Shown: positions 1 through 9,215, numbered from the stretch's first letter. The stretch is 64,000 nucleotides of DNA from Phascolarctobacterium_A sp902463975 (GCF_902463975.1 NZ_CABQHJ010000004.1:39142-103141); one strand, 5' to 3'. Notes: a model not told the origin generated them from the sequence alone. Translations and numbers: made by a program.

Positions 1-374
1 ACCATATCCATAACCAGTTTATCGATTTCGTCTTTAGGGCGCTTTTCCATTTTCAGCGGATAAGCAATATTTTCATAAACCGTCATATGCGGCCATACCG
101 CGTAATCCTGGAACACGATACCAAGACCGCGTCTTTCCGGGGGAATATATTCACCACTGCTGCTGTCGGCAACAGTAGTATTATCAATACTGATTTTACC
201 GGCATCCGGAACCTCGTGGCCTGCAATCAGGCGGATAAGGACAGTTTTGCCGCAGCCGGAAGGACCAAGCAGGGTAAAGCATTCACCTTTTTTGATATTC
301 AGGTCCAGGTTTTGCAGTACCTGGTGCTTAGCGTACCCCTTGGCGACATTTTCAACTTTAATAATGTCTTCCAT
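1..374 (-). CDS. ABC transporter ATP-binding protein, iron/polyamine type (partial)
   Basis: N-terminal part of an ABC ATPase, cut by the left edge of the window, so the signature motif and Walker B are missing. The visible 124 residues begin MEDIIKVENVAK and contain the Walker A motif GPSGCGKT and a Q-loop region (GIVFQDYAVWPHMTV). This is the style of FbpC/PotA-family importers of iron(III) or polyamines. The start is the ATG at 374, preceded by an AAAGGAG ribosome site. It lies downstream of the substrate-binding protein at 473-1504 on the same strand, with a terminator-like hairpin between them. The permease is presumably beyond the edge. Its role is to power import at the inner membrane; the substrate is inferred from the neighbour. 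Confidence 0.85.
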   Translation of the reverse strand, partial: MEDIIKVENVAKGYAKHQVLQNLDLNIKKGECFTLLGPSGCGKTVLIRLIAGHEVPDAGKISIDNTTVADSSSGEYIPPERRGLGIVFQDYAVWPHMTVYENIAYPLKMEKRPKDEIDKLVMDM

Positions 375-400
375 TCTAAATAAAACTCCTTTTTGTTGAA

Positions 401-431
401 AAAAGGCGGTACAGGTCAAACCTGTGCCGCC
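401..431 (-). terminator. Hairpin with U-tract between binding protein and ATPase
   Basis: Read on the minus strand, an 11-bp stem (GGCGGCACAGG / CCTGTACCGCC, one G-U pair) with a 5-nt loop is followed by six T. It lies between the binding-protein gene and the ATPase gene of the same transporter, so it probably acts as a partial terminator. That would let the binding protein be made in excess over the membrane components. Confidence 0.7.
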
Positions 432-472
432 ATTGCTTTGACTTACTAAATTTGACTGAGCTTGTCTGAAGC

Positions 473-1504
473 TTATTTCTTAACCTGCATAATATCAGAG
501 AACTTCTTAATGGTCTCTTCTTTGGTCTTTACAGCTTCTTTGTAATCAATCTTAATGGATTTTTCCAGAGCAGCCTTCGGAGCCGGCAGATTAAATTTAG
601 CAGGGATTTCTACGTCCTCGCGTACAGGGATGGTGCCTTGCTGTGCAACCAGGGTTTGTGCTTCTTTGCTCAACAGATAATCAACAAACTTTTTAGCAGC
701 ATCCAGTTTAGGGGTGCCTTTGAAAATAGCTACCGGGCTGGGAACTACCAGGAGTTCAGGCGGATAGCACATTTGCAGATGAGCACCTTTGGCAATCTTA
801 GCGTTGGTGATATAGTCAACTGCTAAGGAAGAAACAAGCTCGCCAGAAGCGGTATCGTCGATAACTTGACCGGAGCCTTTACCGATGCGGCCGCCGTTAG
901 CTTTGATATCTTCGAAGAATTTCCAACCGAATTGTTTTTCCAGCAGTGCTACGCTCATGTAAGAGGTGCCGGAAAGAGCCGGGTTAGCAATACCGAAGCC
1001 GTTTTTGTATTCCGGTTTCAGCAGATCAGACCATTGGGTTGGAGCAGTTTTGATTTTATCGGTGTTGATGATGATGCCCAAAGTACCAAGACGTGCTGCA
1101 TGGAAGGAGCCATCATAATCGGTGAACGGGTTAACAGTTTCTTTTAATACCGGGCTTTGGTATTTTTCCAAAATGCCCTCATCTTTCATTTTATAGAAAT
1201 CAGGAACTTCACTGGTCCAGATAACGTCTGCCAAAATTTTGCCGCTTTGACGTTCAGCAGCGATTTTAGCCATCAGCTTGCCTGCGCCGGCAGACTGATA
1301 GTCGACATCAATGTCCGGATTTTGTTTTTTGAAGCCCTCAACGATGCCTTTAATCAGAGATTCCTTCATAGAGGTGTAGATGATAAGTTTTTTGTCATTA
1401 GCAGGAGCAGCTTTCTTCTCCCCGCCACCGCCGCCGCAACCAGCTGTAAGCATAGTTACGAGCATTACGAGCAACAGTGCCCATAAACTAGTTTTCTTTG
1501 CCAT
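473..1504 (-). CDS. ABC transporter substrate-binding lipoprotein, iron(III)-type
   Basis: Periplasmic solute-binding protein of 343 residues, probably for ferric iron or a related small ligand (FbpA/AfuA-like family 1 fold). The N-terminus is a lipoprotein signal with lipobox LTAGC (Cys23), followed by a Gly-rich linker, so the mature protein is expected to be membrane-tethered. The body opens with KLIIYTSMKESL, the usual first strand of this family, and keeps the DVIWTSEVPDFYKM segment. A GGAGG ribosome site precedes the ATG. The ATPase partner follows on the same strand after a hairpin. An organic ligand such as 2-aminoethylphosphonate or putrescine cannot be excluded from sequence alone. 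Confidence 0.85.
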   Translation of the reverse strand: MAKKTSLWALLLVMLVTMLTAGCGGGGGEKKAAPANDKKLIIYTSMKESLIKGIVEGFKKQNPDIDVDYQSAGAGKLMAKIAAERQSGKILADVIWTSEVPDFYKMKDEGILEKYQSPVLKETVNPFTDYDGSFHAARLGTLGIIINTDKIKTAPTQWSDLLKPEYKNGFGIANPALSGTSYMSVALLEKQFGWKFFEDIKANGGRIGKGSGQVIDDTASGELVSSLAVDYITNAKIAKGAHLQMCYPPELLVVPSPVAIFKGTPKLDAAKKFVDYLLSKEAQTLVAQQGTIPVREDVEIPAKFNLPAPKAALEKSIKIDYKEAVKTKEETIKKFSDIMQVKK

Positions 1505-1751
1505 TGATAAAACCTCCTTGAATATACCGCAGCAATTGCTGACGGCTGTTATTACTGTCCCGGTTTTGCTTACTCATTGCCTACAAAAACGCGACAATAC
1601 TTTACTTAAATTTAACATAAATTTTACTAAACTGCAAGATAATTCCCGAAAGTCACACAGTTTTTTTGAGATTAGCAAGCGTTGATGTTGTGTAGTCTGT
1701 TCCAGCGAAGTGCATTGTTATCTTAAGAATATCTCTAGGCATTTTTGCAGC

Positions 1752-1780
1752 AAAAAAAGACCGGCAGTCAAACTGCCGGT
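1752..1780 (-). terminator. Terminator of the cold-shock gene
   Basis: Perfect 9-bp stem (ACCGGCAGT / ACTGCCGGT) with a 3-nt loop, followed on the minus strand by seven T. It lies 11 nt past the stop of the cold-shock gene. Confidence 0.85.
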
Positions 1781-1791
1781 GCAGGAGCGTT

Positions 1792-1998
1792 TTAAACAAT
1801 CGGAGTAACGTTGAGCGCCATGAGGCCATGCTTGCCGCGCGTCAGATGATAGGAAACACGCTGGCCCTCCTCCAGGCAGCGATAGCCGTTCAGGTGGATG
1901 GCAGAAAAATGCACGAAAATCTCCTGGCCATTGCCTGCTGTGATAAAACCATATCCTTTATTGTTATTAAACCATTTTACTGTACCAATACTAAGCAT
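1792..1998 (-). CDS. Cold-shock protein (CspA family)
   Basis: Single-domain cold-shock/OB-fold nucleic-acid-binding protein of 68 residues, the usual family length. It carries the RNP1-type motif KGYGFI and the RNP2-type motif FVHFS after the GTVKWFN opening. Such proteins bind single-stranded RNA or DNA in the cytoplasm and act as RNA chaperones. The C-terminal part departs a little from the family: the common KGPQA stretch reads KHGLMA. The ATG has an AAGGTG ribosome site upstream, and the gene is monocistronic with its own strong terminator. Confidence 0.95.
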   Translation of the reverse strand: MLSIGTVKWFNNNKGYGFITAGNGQEIFVHFSAIHLNGYRCLEEGQRVSYHLTRGKHGLMALNVTPIV

Positions 1999-2100
1999 AA
2001 GCGAGCACCTTCTTCTATAAATATTATTCTAACAGCTGTTGTAAGAGATTATAGCACATAACATGACAGAATACAAGTAATATTCAGAAAATTAAAAATA

Positions 2101-2132
2101 AAAAATTAGAGTAAGAAAAATTCTTACTCTAA
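2101..2132 (-). terminator. Terminator overlapping the stop of the YczE-like gene
   Basis: Perfect 12-bp stem (2106-2117 with 2121-2132) and a 3-nt loop, followed on the minus strand by a T-rich run. The TAA stop of the upstream gene (2124-2126) lies inside the stem, so the last codons and the terminator share sequence. Confidence 0.85.
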
Positions 2133-2771
2133 GATGCTCCATTTGTCAAAGATATGCAGATTATTGCTGTAAAGCTGTATCCAGCGGCCAACGAGAAGAG
2201 CAGCGGCAATTGTACCTAAGCCAACGCCACGCATGACCCCGAAGTGCATAAAGGAAATTGCCAGGCTGATAGCGACCAGCGTACAGTCGAAGCAGTTTTT
2301 GATGATGCTGAATTTAATCTTACTGATAAAGGAAATAACCAGGACAATGCCTTCACCGGCGGCAACGAAAATTTTGGCACGGATGCAGAGAAAAACACCG
2401 AAGGCAAGGATGATGGTACTCAGTATGCAGTCAAACCATTGCCAGAGCAACGTATCAGGTGCTACCCAGTCCAGCAGGCTCATTGAAAAATCTATGCAGT
2501 AGCCGAAGGCGAGCAGTGTTATAAGCTGGCCTAACAGCTCACGCCAGTAAATTTGCCGCAGCAGAATGGGCTGGGCGATGATAAAAAGCAAATTCAGGAC
2601 GATGGTTATTTCACCTATGCTCCAGGGCATGAACATACTCATAACCCAAGGTACGCTGGAAATTGGCGATGTGCCTAAATTAGCCTTGCAGGAAAGTGCG
2701 ATGCCGATGGTCATGGCAAAGATGCCGACAAGAAACATGCAGCAGCGCTGTGGAAAAAATTGCTTATGCAA
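2124..2771 (-). CDS. YczE/YitT-like integral membrane protein
   Basis: Membrane protein of 215 residues with about five or six hydrophobic segments. The conserved family opening GIALSCKANLGTSP follows the first transmembrane helix and is typical of YczE/YyaS-type proteins, whose transported substrate or function is not established. The start appears to be TTG at 2771, with GAGGGG seven bases upstream; no better ATG is seen. It is divergent from yybS and followed by its own terminator, so it is probably a single-gene unit. No assignment beyond the family is offered. Confidence 0.75.
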   Translation of the reverse strand: MHKQFFPQRCCMFLVGIFAMTIGIALSCKANLGTSPISSVPWVMSMFMPWSIGEITIVLNLLFIIAQPILLRQIYWRELLGQLITLLAFGYCIDFSMSLLDWVAPDTLLWQWFDCILSTIILAFGVFLCIRAKIFVAAGEGIVLVISFISKIKFSIIKNCFDCTLVAISLAISFMHFGVMRGVGLGTIAAALLVGRWIQLYSNNLHIFDKWSILE

Positions 2772-2968
2772 GCTAAAACCCCTCTTTGAAAAAATAAAAG
2801 ACGCTTATGTACAGCAATTAATGCCAGACAATAGCGTTATTAATATTATACCATTTTTATATGAAATGCGCAATGCTGAGCTTTGTAAGGCGTAAAGCCT
2901 TTGCTTTTCAGCGGTTGATGTAGTACAATAATATATTGAAGAAATATATCCATAAAGGAGGATACTCT

Positions 2969-3940
2969 GTGATTCGTAAAACATCTGCCATGGTTGAGGC
3001 CGGTATTTTAGCTGCCGTTGCCATCGTTATGGCTTTAATAAGTATGTATGTGCCTGTGCTGGGTGCTTTCGTTAATTTCGTCTGGCCGCTGCCTATAGTT
3101 ATCTGCGGCTGCCGTCATGGCTTGAAATGGAGCATTATGACGCTGTTGGTTGCTACCGTGATTATCGCGATGATTATCAGTCCGATTAATGCCTTTTTCC
3201 TGGCGGCGATTTTCGGCCTTTTGGGCTTGATTTTAGGCGAGTGCATGCGACGTCATCTGCCACCGATGAAAATGATGCTTTATGGCAGTGTTGGCGCAAT
3301 AATTGCGCTGGTCCTGAACATTGTGCTGAGCTTCTGGGTACTGGGTATTGACCCGATCGAGATGATGTTCACCTCCTTCCATCAAAGCCTGGAGCAGCTG
3401 ACTGCTTATTACCGTGAGCATGGCATGAGCGAGGCCGATATCAAAAAGACTGTCGACGGTTATGCCGAAATGCTGCGTATGATGCGTATTATCATGCCAG
3501 GTGCTTTCTTTATGTGTGCACCTTTGATGGCCTTTGTAAACTACATGGCTGCCAAAAAGATTCTTACGAAGCTGGGTGAAAGCTTTGAAGCCTTTCCGCC
3601 GTTTACGATGCTGCAGGTTCCCGGCTGGATTTTGTGGCCCTATGCTGCGTCTTTGTTTGCGGTAACCTATTATTATCAGCATGATCAGGCAAGCTGGATG
3701 TATACGGTGTCTGTCAATGTGCAGACGGTCTGCAGCTTTGTGCTGGTTTTGCAGGGCATCGTGCTGCTGTACTGGTTTGTCGAAACTAAGCATAAGCCGC
3801 GTTGGTGGGCTAATATCGGTGTAGCGTTGCTCTTTATTGTACCTATCTTTACGCAGATTATGGTCTACGTAGGTGCCTTTGATATTGTTATGGATTTCAG
3901 GAAAATCCGTCCTGCAAGCAGATTCAGAAAACAAAATTAA
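2969..3940 (+). CDS. yybS: YybS-like membrane protein (DUF2232)
   Basis: Polytopic membrane protein of 323 residues with around eight hydrophobic segments, belonging to the DUF2232/YybS group found next to gdpP in many Firmicutes. The start is taken as GTG at 2969, because an AAAGGAGG site (2954-2961) sits 7 nt before it. The in-frame ATG at 2936 would lie upstream of that site and lacks its own. gdpP follows after 36 nt and rplI overlaps gdpP, so the three form one operon. The exact function of YybS is unknown; the linkage suggests an envelope or c-di-AMP connection. Confidence 0.85.
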   Translation: MIRKTSAMVEAGILAAVAIVMALISMYVPVLGAFVNFVWPLPIVICGCRHGLKWSIMTLLVATVIIAMIISPINAFFLAAIFGLLGLILGECMRRHLPPMKMMLYGSVGAIIALVLNIVLSFWVLGIDPIEMMFTSFHQSLEQLTAYYREHGMSEADIKKTVDGYAEMLRMMRIIMPGAFFMCAPLMAFVNYMAAKKILTKLGESFEAFPPFTMLQVPGWILWPYAASLFAVTYYYQHDQASWMYTVSVNVQTVCSFVLVLQGIVLLYWFVETKHKPRWWANIGVALLFIVPIFTQIMVYVGAFDIVMDFRKIRPASRFRKQN

Positions 3941-3976
3941 AGTTCGGCCGCCTGTGCCGGATTTGAGGTGAAAATA

Positions 3977-6049
3977 ATGTTCAGTAGGTTTAACCGGAAT
4001 ATGAATTCCAAAGCGGATACTAATATTTATTTGCTGATAATTGTGCTGCTGGCAGTATTGGTCTGCTATTTGCAGCCTAAGCTGATTATTCCGGCGCTGA
4101 TTATTTTTGGTATTATCTACTATTTCAGTCGCCAAAACCTTATCAATAGGGAAATCTTTTTCAGCAGCTATCTGGATAATATTATCCGCAATATTGAACG
4201 TACCAACCATTTTGCGGTGCGCAAGCTTGATGTAGGTATTGCTGTTTTTTCTAAGGATGGCAAGCTACAATGGAAAAATGAATTATTTGCCTCCTGGACC
4301 GGAAAAAGCAATCTGGAGGGAAAAAAGCCGGAGGAGATTCTGCCATTGGCGCAGAATGCCTTTGAGCTGATGCGCGTGCGTGACGGTGAGCAGGTTATCC
4401 AATTGGAGGAACGCTATTACCGTATGCGCTATTACAGTGTAGAGACGCAGGAGCATCATAACAAAAAGGAAGATACCTCCAGCGGTCTGATGCTGTTTTT
4501 AACAGATGTTACAGATTATGAGCTGCTGCGCCAGAAATGCAGCAATGATAAGCTATGCCTGGCCTATGTGCGCTTTGACAACTATGAAGAGGTTATGCGT
4601 GGTTTGAGTGAAACCAATATGGCTAACTTAAATGGCGAAATCAATGAGTTGCTGACGAAGTGGGCTGCCTCCAAGCAGGGCTTTATCTGCCGCATGAATA
4701 AGGAAAGCAGCTTGATGGGCTTTTACCAATCTGCCGTCATGGATATGATGGAAGATAAGTTCATGATTCTTGATAAGGTGCGCGAAATCCGCAGCGGCAA
4801 TAAAATACCGCCGACTGTAAGTATAGGCGTAGCCTGCGACGGCGTTACGCTGGAGGAGCTTATTGGCAACGCCAATAAAAGCTTGTATCTGGCATTGGGA
4901 CGCGGCGGCGACCAGGCTGTTGTTATGAAGGATAAGAATACGCAGTTCTTTGGCGGCACGAGCAGTGTTGGTGCCAAAAGTACGCGTGTGCGTGCCCGTA
5001 TTGTGGCGCAGACGATTCATGAGCAGATGCTGCAGGCTGACCGTATTTTTGTTATGGGACACGTGAACGAGGATTATGATGCTATCGGTGCTACTATTGG
5101 TATGGCCAAGCTGGGCCTGTCGCTGGGCAAGGAAACATTTATTGTCAGCAGCGAGCATAATGCCTATTATAAGCGTATTACCGAAGTGCTGGATAACGAG
5201 AACATCATTCTTTCGGCTAACGAGACCAAGTATATAGATATAATGTATAGTGGCGCAGATGCTTTACCGCTGATTACCAATAAGAGCCTTCTGGTTATCG
5301 TAGACCATCACCGTGAGGTGCTTTCTGCCAGCAAGGCAGTGCTGCAGGCGGCTAAAAACCGTATTATCATCGACCATCATCGTCGTGCTGAGGATATTAT
5401 CGGTGATACAACGCTGTTGTATCTGGAGCCCTCCAGCTCGTCTACCAGTGAGCTGGTGACGGAGCTGATTGGTTATTTTGATGACAGACTGGATATTACC
5501 CCGGCGGAGGCAACTGCCTTGTATGCAGGCATTGTCCTGGATACGAAAAACTTTAATGTGCAGACAGGCGAGCGAACCTTTGAGGCTGCTGCTCTGCTGC
5601 GCCGCTGCGGTGCCAACCCGAATCTGATACGCCAGCTGTTTAAGGATGATCTGAGCTTTGTACAGCAAAAGGCCAAGCTGATAGCCAGTGCTAAAATGCC
5701 GATACCTGGCTTATCTATTGCAATTATGCGTAATGCAGATAATGATACTATGTCTTCCGTGCTTGCCGCGCAGACAGCGGATACTCTGATTACTATTGAG
5801 AGTGTAGCTGTAGGCATGGCAATTGTTGAATATAAAGATGGTTCCCTGAGCATAAGTGCCCGCAGTGACGGCAGCGTCAATGTGCAGGTAATTATGGAAG
5901 AGCTGGGCGGCGGCGGTCATCAGACGGTGGCCGGTGTGCAGCTGGCAAATAAACGTGCCAGGGATGTAGAAGCGCAGATTATTGCGCTGACTAAAAAACA
6001 GTTAGAGGAGTGTCGAACAGATGAAAGTAATTCTTTTACAAGATGTTAA
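3977..6049 (+). CDS. gdpP: Cyclic-di-AMP phosphodiesterase GdpP
   Basis: Membrane-anchored DHH/DHHA1 phosphodiesterase of 690 residues that hydrolyses c-di-AMP. Two N-terminal transmembrane helices (about 18-55) are followed by a PAS-like domain (about 70-165), a degenerate GGDEF-like domain (about 180-310) and the catalytic DHH region. Metal-binding motifs are visible: GHVNEDYDA near residue 360 (the usual Pro is Glu here), VDHHR near 441 and GGGGHQ near 644. Start: ATG at 3977 with GAGGTG six bases upstream; an in-frame GTG at 3968 lies within that site and is rejected. It overlaps rplI by 29 nt. The protein is expected to control c-di-AMP, which affects cell wall and osmotic homeostasis. 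Confidence 0.95.
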   Translation: MFSRFNRNMNSKADTNIYLLIIVLLAVLVCYLQPKLIIPALIIFGIIYYFSRQNLINREIFFSSYLDNIIRNIERTNHFAVRKLDVGIAVFSKDGKLQWKNELFASWTGKSNLEGKKPEEILPLAQNAFELMRVRDGEQVIQLEERYYRMRYYSVETQEHHNKKEDTSSGLMLFLTDVTDYELLRQKCSNDKLCLAYVRFDNYEEVMRGLSETNMANLNGEINELLTKWAASKQGFICRMNKESSLMGFYQSAVMDMMEDKFMILDKVREIRSGNKIPPTVSIGVACDGVTLEELIGNANKSLYLALGRGGDQAVVMKDKNTQFFGGTSSVGAKSTRVRARIVAQTIHEQMLQADRIFVMGHVNEDYDAIGATIGMAKLGLSLGKETFIVSSEHNAYYKRITEVLDNENIILSANETKYIDIMYSGADALPLITNKSLLVIVDHHREVLSASKAVLQAAKNRIIIDHHRRAEDIIGDTTLLYLEPSSSSTSELVTELIGYFDDRLDITPAEATALYAGIVLDTKNFNVQTGERTFEAAALLRRCGANPNLIRQLFKDDLSFVQQKAKLIASAKMPIPGLSIAIMRNADNDTMSSVLAAQTADTLITIESVAVGMAIVEYKDGSLSISARSDGSVNVQVIMEELGGGGHQTVAGVQLANKRARDVEAQIIALTKKQLEECRTDESNSFTRC

Positions 6050-6467
6050 AAGCTTAGGCAAAAAAGGTGAAATTGTAGAAACTGCTGAAGGCTATGGCCG
6101 TAACTACCTGCTGCCGCGTAAATTGGCTAAGGAAGCTACCGCAGCTAACCTCAACCAGGCTAAACAGGACCAGGCAACCGCTAAGCATCGTGCAGCTCAG
6201 GCTAAGGATGAGGCTGTTGTTCTAGGCGCACAGGTAGAAAAGGTTGTAGTAACCATGAAGGTACGCGTGGGTGAAAACGGTAAAATGTTTGGCTCCGTAA
6301 CCTCCAAGGATGTTGCTGAGGCTTTGATTAAGCAAACCGGTCTGAACATTGACCGTCGTAAAATCGAGCTGAAATCCGCAGTTAAAGGCCTGGGCGAATA
6401 CACCGCTGTTGCTAAGCTGCATACCGATGTAACTGCTACCTTCAAGGTTATGGTAGTTGCCGAATAA
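6021..6467 (+). CDS. rplI: 50S ribosomal protein L9
   Basis: Ribosomal protein L9, 148 residues, full length for the family. The N-terminal domain starts MKVILLQDVKSLGKKGE and continues with GYGRNYLLPRKLA, the L9 signature. A charged central helix (about 45-75) links to the C-terminal rRNA-binding domain. The ATG at 6021 has an AGAGGAG site inside the end of gdpP, so the two are translationally coupled. In many Firmicutes dnaB comes next; here a terminator follows and dnaB is absent from the window. Confidence 0.98.
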   Translation: MKVILLQDVKSLGKKGEIVETAEGYGRNYLLPRKLAKEATAANLNQAKQDQATAKHRAAQAKDEAVVLGAQVEKVVVTMKVRVGENGKMFGSVTSKDVAEALIKQTGLNIDRRKIELKSAVKGLGEYTAVAKLHTDVTATFKVMVVAE

Positions 6468-6491
6468 TTTCAGAGCTAAGCTGATGCATGT

Positions 6492-6520
6492 GGCAGTCGC
6501 CGGTGGCGGCTGCCGCTTTT
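6492..6520 (+). terminator. Terminator of the yybS-gdpP-rplI operon
   Basis: Ten-bp stem GGCAGTCGCC / GGCGGCTGCC (one G-U pair), 3-nt loop, then GCTTTT, 25 nt after the rplI stop. Confidence 0.8.
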
Positions 6521-6608
6521 ACTTTGTTGACAAGGATTTAACTGTTTAGTACAATGAAGTAGTTAGTTTTTTTATTTACAAAATAATTGTGTTTTCCTGG
6601 AGGTTATG

Positions 6609-7790
6609 ATGCAGGCTCCTATTGAAGAATTACGTGCCTTTGTGGAAAAGAACAGGCATGAAATGTTGTTGTTTTGGGAAAACCTGGTAAATATGCAGGC
6701 AGGCTCCCATGAAATCGAGAAGGTCAACAGAATAATTGACTTTTTGAAGAAGCATTTTGAAGCAGAAGGTATTGACTGCCGCCTTGTAGACAGCAAGGGC
6801 AGCGCCAATGTTTTGGTAGCTGAGCTGAACAAGGATGTACCCGGTAAGCCGCTTCTGCTTGCAGGTCATTGCGATACTGTTTTTCCTTCCGGCAGCTATC
6901 CGGAAGATCCCTTTCATATTAAGGACGGCTTTGCCTATGGTCCCGGCGTAGTGGATATGAAAAACGGTATTGCTCAGATTTTTTATCTGCTGGTGGCTTT
7001 AAAGCATTTCGGCTACAAGGACAGACCGGTAAAGGCTGTAATTGTAGGTGATGAAGAAAGCAGTCATGCAGCAGGTATCGCTGATAAGATTCTGCTGCAG
7101 GAGGCTGAAGGCTCCTTGTGCTGCTTTAATATGGAAAGCGGACGCATGGATAACTGCCTTACTGTCGGCCGCAAGGGCGGTATGGATTGCCATATTATGG
7201 TACACGGTTTGGCGGCGCACGCCGGCAATGATTATCTCAAGGGGCGCAATGCGATTATTGAGATGTCTTATAAGCTGCCACAGCTGCAGAACCTGACGCT
7301 TTATGATGAGGGCCTGACGGTAAGCGTAGGCGTTATCAAGGGCGGCATGGTTTCCAATGCCGTACCGGATATTTGCTATGCCGAGCTGGATGTACGCTAC
7401 AAAAAGCTGGAGCATATGGAATATATCCAGCAGAAAATCCGTGAGGTCTGCGCTAAAACCTATATCGAAGGTACAACAACCGAAGTAGAGTTTGTAGCAC
7501 CGATGCCGGCGTTTGAGGAAACTGAGGCTAATCATAAGCTGCTTAACTATATCAACAGTGTAGCAACGAAGTGCGGTTATCCTGCTTCGGAGCCGATTTA
7601 TGTCGGCGGTATGTCGGATGCGTCGTATTTTGGCAGTCTTGGTATCCCGACGGTCTGCTCGATGGGCGGTCAGGGCTCGGGCGCACACACTAAGCAGGAG
7701 TGCGCTTCGGTAGAAAGCTTCTTCCGCCGCTGGATAATTGCGGCAGCCTGCATCATGGAGCTGCAGGATTACACAGAAAAATTTGCATAA
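6609..7790 (+). CDS. M20 family metallopeptidase (carboxypeptidase G2-like)
   Basis: Cytoplasmic zinc-dependent amidohydrolase or exopeptidase of the M20/ArgE/DapE/CPG2 group, 393 residues. The metal ligands and catalytic acids are recognisable in order: GHCDTVF (His and Asp), VVDMKNG (bridging Asp), GDEESS (catalytic Glu pair), NMESG, and the late AHTKQE His. A lid or dimerisation domain lies between about 180 and 290. Start: ATG at 6609 with GGAGG five bases before; the ATG at 6606 is too close. A YfcC-type carrier follows 21 nt downstream, so the pair probably imports and hydrolyses an N-acyl amino acid or short peptide. The substrate cannot be read from sequence. Confidence 0.9.
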   Translation: MQAPIEELRAFVEKNRHEMLLFWENLVNMQAGSHEIEKVNRIIDFLKKHFEAEGIDCRLVDSKGSANVLVAELNKDVPGKPLLLAGHCDTVFPSGSYPEDPFHIKDGFAYGPGVVDMKNGIAQIFYLLVALKHFGYKDRPVKAVIVGDEESSHAAGIADKILLQEAEGSLCCFNMESGRMDNCLTVGRKGGMDCHIMVHGLAAHAGNDYLKGRNAIIEMSYKLPQLQNLTLYDEGLTVSVGVIKGGMVSNAVPDICYAELDVRYKKLEHMEYIQQKIREVCAKTYIEGTTTEVEFVAPMPAFEETEANHKLLNYINSVATKCGYPASEPIYVGGMSDASYFGSLGIPTVCSMGGQGSGAHTKQECASVESFFRRWIIAAACIMELQDYTEKFA

Positions 7791-7811
7791 TAAGCTAGGA
7801 GAGATGTATTG

Positions 7812-9215
7812 ATGTCCAAGGAACAGGTAAAAGCCTTTAAGGCACCAAGTCCCATAATTATTCTGGTCTGCGTTATTTTGTTTTGCGCATTGGCCAGCTA
7901 TGTGATTCCTGCAGGCGTGTATGAGCGCGTAAAGGATGTACACACCGGTAAAATGGTCGTTGACCCTGCTACCTTCCATTATGTGGCACAAAAGCCGACA
8001 GGCTTTTTGGATTTCTTTACTTCCATCAACAAGGGCTTTAAGGGTGGCATCACCATTATCGCCTTTCTGTTTATGGTTGGCGGTTCGTTGAACATTCTGG
8101 CCAAGACCGGTGCTATTGTTGCCGGCCTCAGCGCTTTAGTTAAAAAAATGCGCAATCACAGCATTCTGCTGATTCCGGTGCTGATGACTACGTTGGCAAC
8201 CTTTTCTACTTTGGCAGGCTGCAACGAGGAATATCTGGCCTTTACACCGCTGGTAGTAAGCGTGGCGTTGGCTTTGGGCTTTGACTCCCTTACTGCGTTA
8301 GGTATGCTGTTCTGCTCCGTTGCTGCGGGCTATGGCGCAGGCTGCACCCAGCCGTTTTCCGTCGGCGTAGCGCAGGGTATTGCCGGTGTGCCGATTTTTT
8401 CCGCTCTGCCCTACCGCGTAGGTATTTTCTTCGTCCTGCTGATACTGAATATTTCCTTCGTTATGTATCATGCGCATAAGGTAAAGAAAAATCCACAGAG
8501 CAGCCCTGTTTATGAAATTGACCAGGCTAAGACTCATGATATCAATATTGACGAGGCAGAGCCGCTGACTACGCGTCAGGCTATCTGCTTAGCGCTTTTG
8601 GGCCTGAACTTTGTGGGTATTATCGTTGGCGTTTTGAAATTTGATTTTTACATGAATGAGATTTCCGCACTGTTCATCATCATGGGTGTTTTGTCTGGTA
8701 TTATCTGCGGCCTGAAGCCCAATGATATCTGCGACGCCTTTCTTGACGGCTGCAAGGGTATGATGCTGCCATGTCTGGCGGTAGCAATGTGTAAGGCGGC
8801 AACTATTCTGCTGGATAACGCCAGAGTTATGGATACCATCATTCATGCTCTCGCCGGGATGCTGGACGTATTCCCGTCCTCCGCGATTGCCTTCGGTATG
8901 TTCATTATCCAGGACTGCTTCAACCTGCTGGTGCCCTCCAGCTCCGGTCAGGCAGCAATTTCTATGCCGATTATGGCACCGCTGGCTGATATCGTAGGCC
9001 TGACACGTCAGACCGCCGTTTTCGCCTTCACCTTCGGTGATGCGTTTACCAACTGTATTACTCCTGCGTCCGGTGCAACTATGTCCTATCTGGCAATGGC
9101 GAACGTGCCTTATAAAAAATGGCTGCGTTTTGTACTGCCGCTGATTGGCGCATGGTGGATAGTTGCATTCTGCTTCCTGACCTATGCGACAGCAATTAAC
9201 CTCGGTCCGGTTTAA
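7812..9215 (+). CDS. YfcC-family membrane carrier
   Basis: Secondary transporter of 467 residues with about 12 hydrophobic helices, in the YfcC/ArcD-like family of the ion-transporter superfamily. Members carry basic amino acids, dipeptides or C4-dicarboxylates. Characteristic stretches are the VIPAGVYERV loop after helix 1, KGFKGGITIIAFLFMVGG, and a C-terminal LVPSSSGQAAISMPIMAPL re-entrant-type segment. Start: ATG at 7812 behind an AGGAGA site; a TTG three bases earlier is less likely. It is co-transcribed with the M20 peptidase, which suggests that the carrier feeds that enzyme or exports its product. A large hairpin ends the unit. Confidence 0.85.
   Translation: MSKEQVKAFKAPSPIIILVCVILFCALASYVIPAGVYERVKDVHTGKMVVDPATFHYVAQKPTGFLDFFTSINKGFKGGITIIAFLFMVGGSLNILAKTGAIVAGLSALVKKMRNHSILLIPVLMTTLATFSTLAGCNEEYLAFTPLVVSVALALGFDSLTALGMLFCSVAAGYGAGCTQPFSVGVAQGIAGVPIFSALPYRVGIFFVLLILNISFVMYHAHKVKKNPQSSPVYEIDQAKTHDINIDEAEPLTTRQAICLALLGLNFVGIIVGVLKFDFYMNEISALFIIMGVLSGIICGLKPNDICDAFLDGCKGMMLPCLAVAMCKAATILLDNARVMDTIIHALAGMLDVFPSSAIAFGMFIIQDCFNLLVPSSSGQAAISMPIMAPLADIVGLTRQTAVFAFTFGDAFTNCITPASGATMSYLAMANVPYKKWLRFVLPLIGAWWIVAFCFLTYATAINLGPV

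Noticed and set aside
3233..4210. 325-codon minus-strand frame across yybS and gdpP
   Set aside because: It spans two well-supported genes and their gap on the other strand; the translation is rich in His and Gln, as is typical of shadows.
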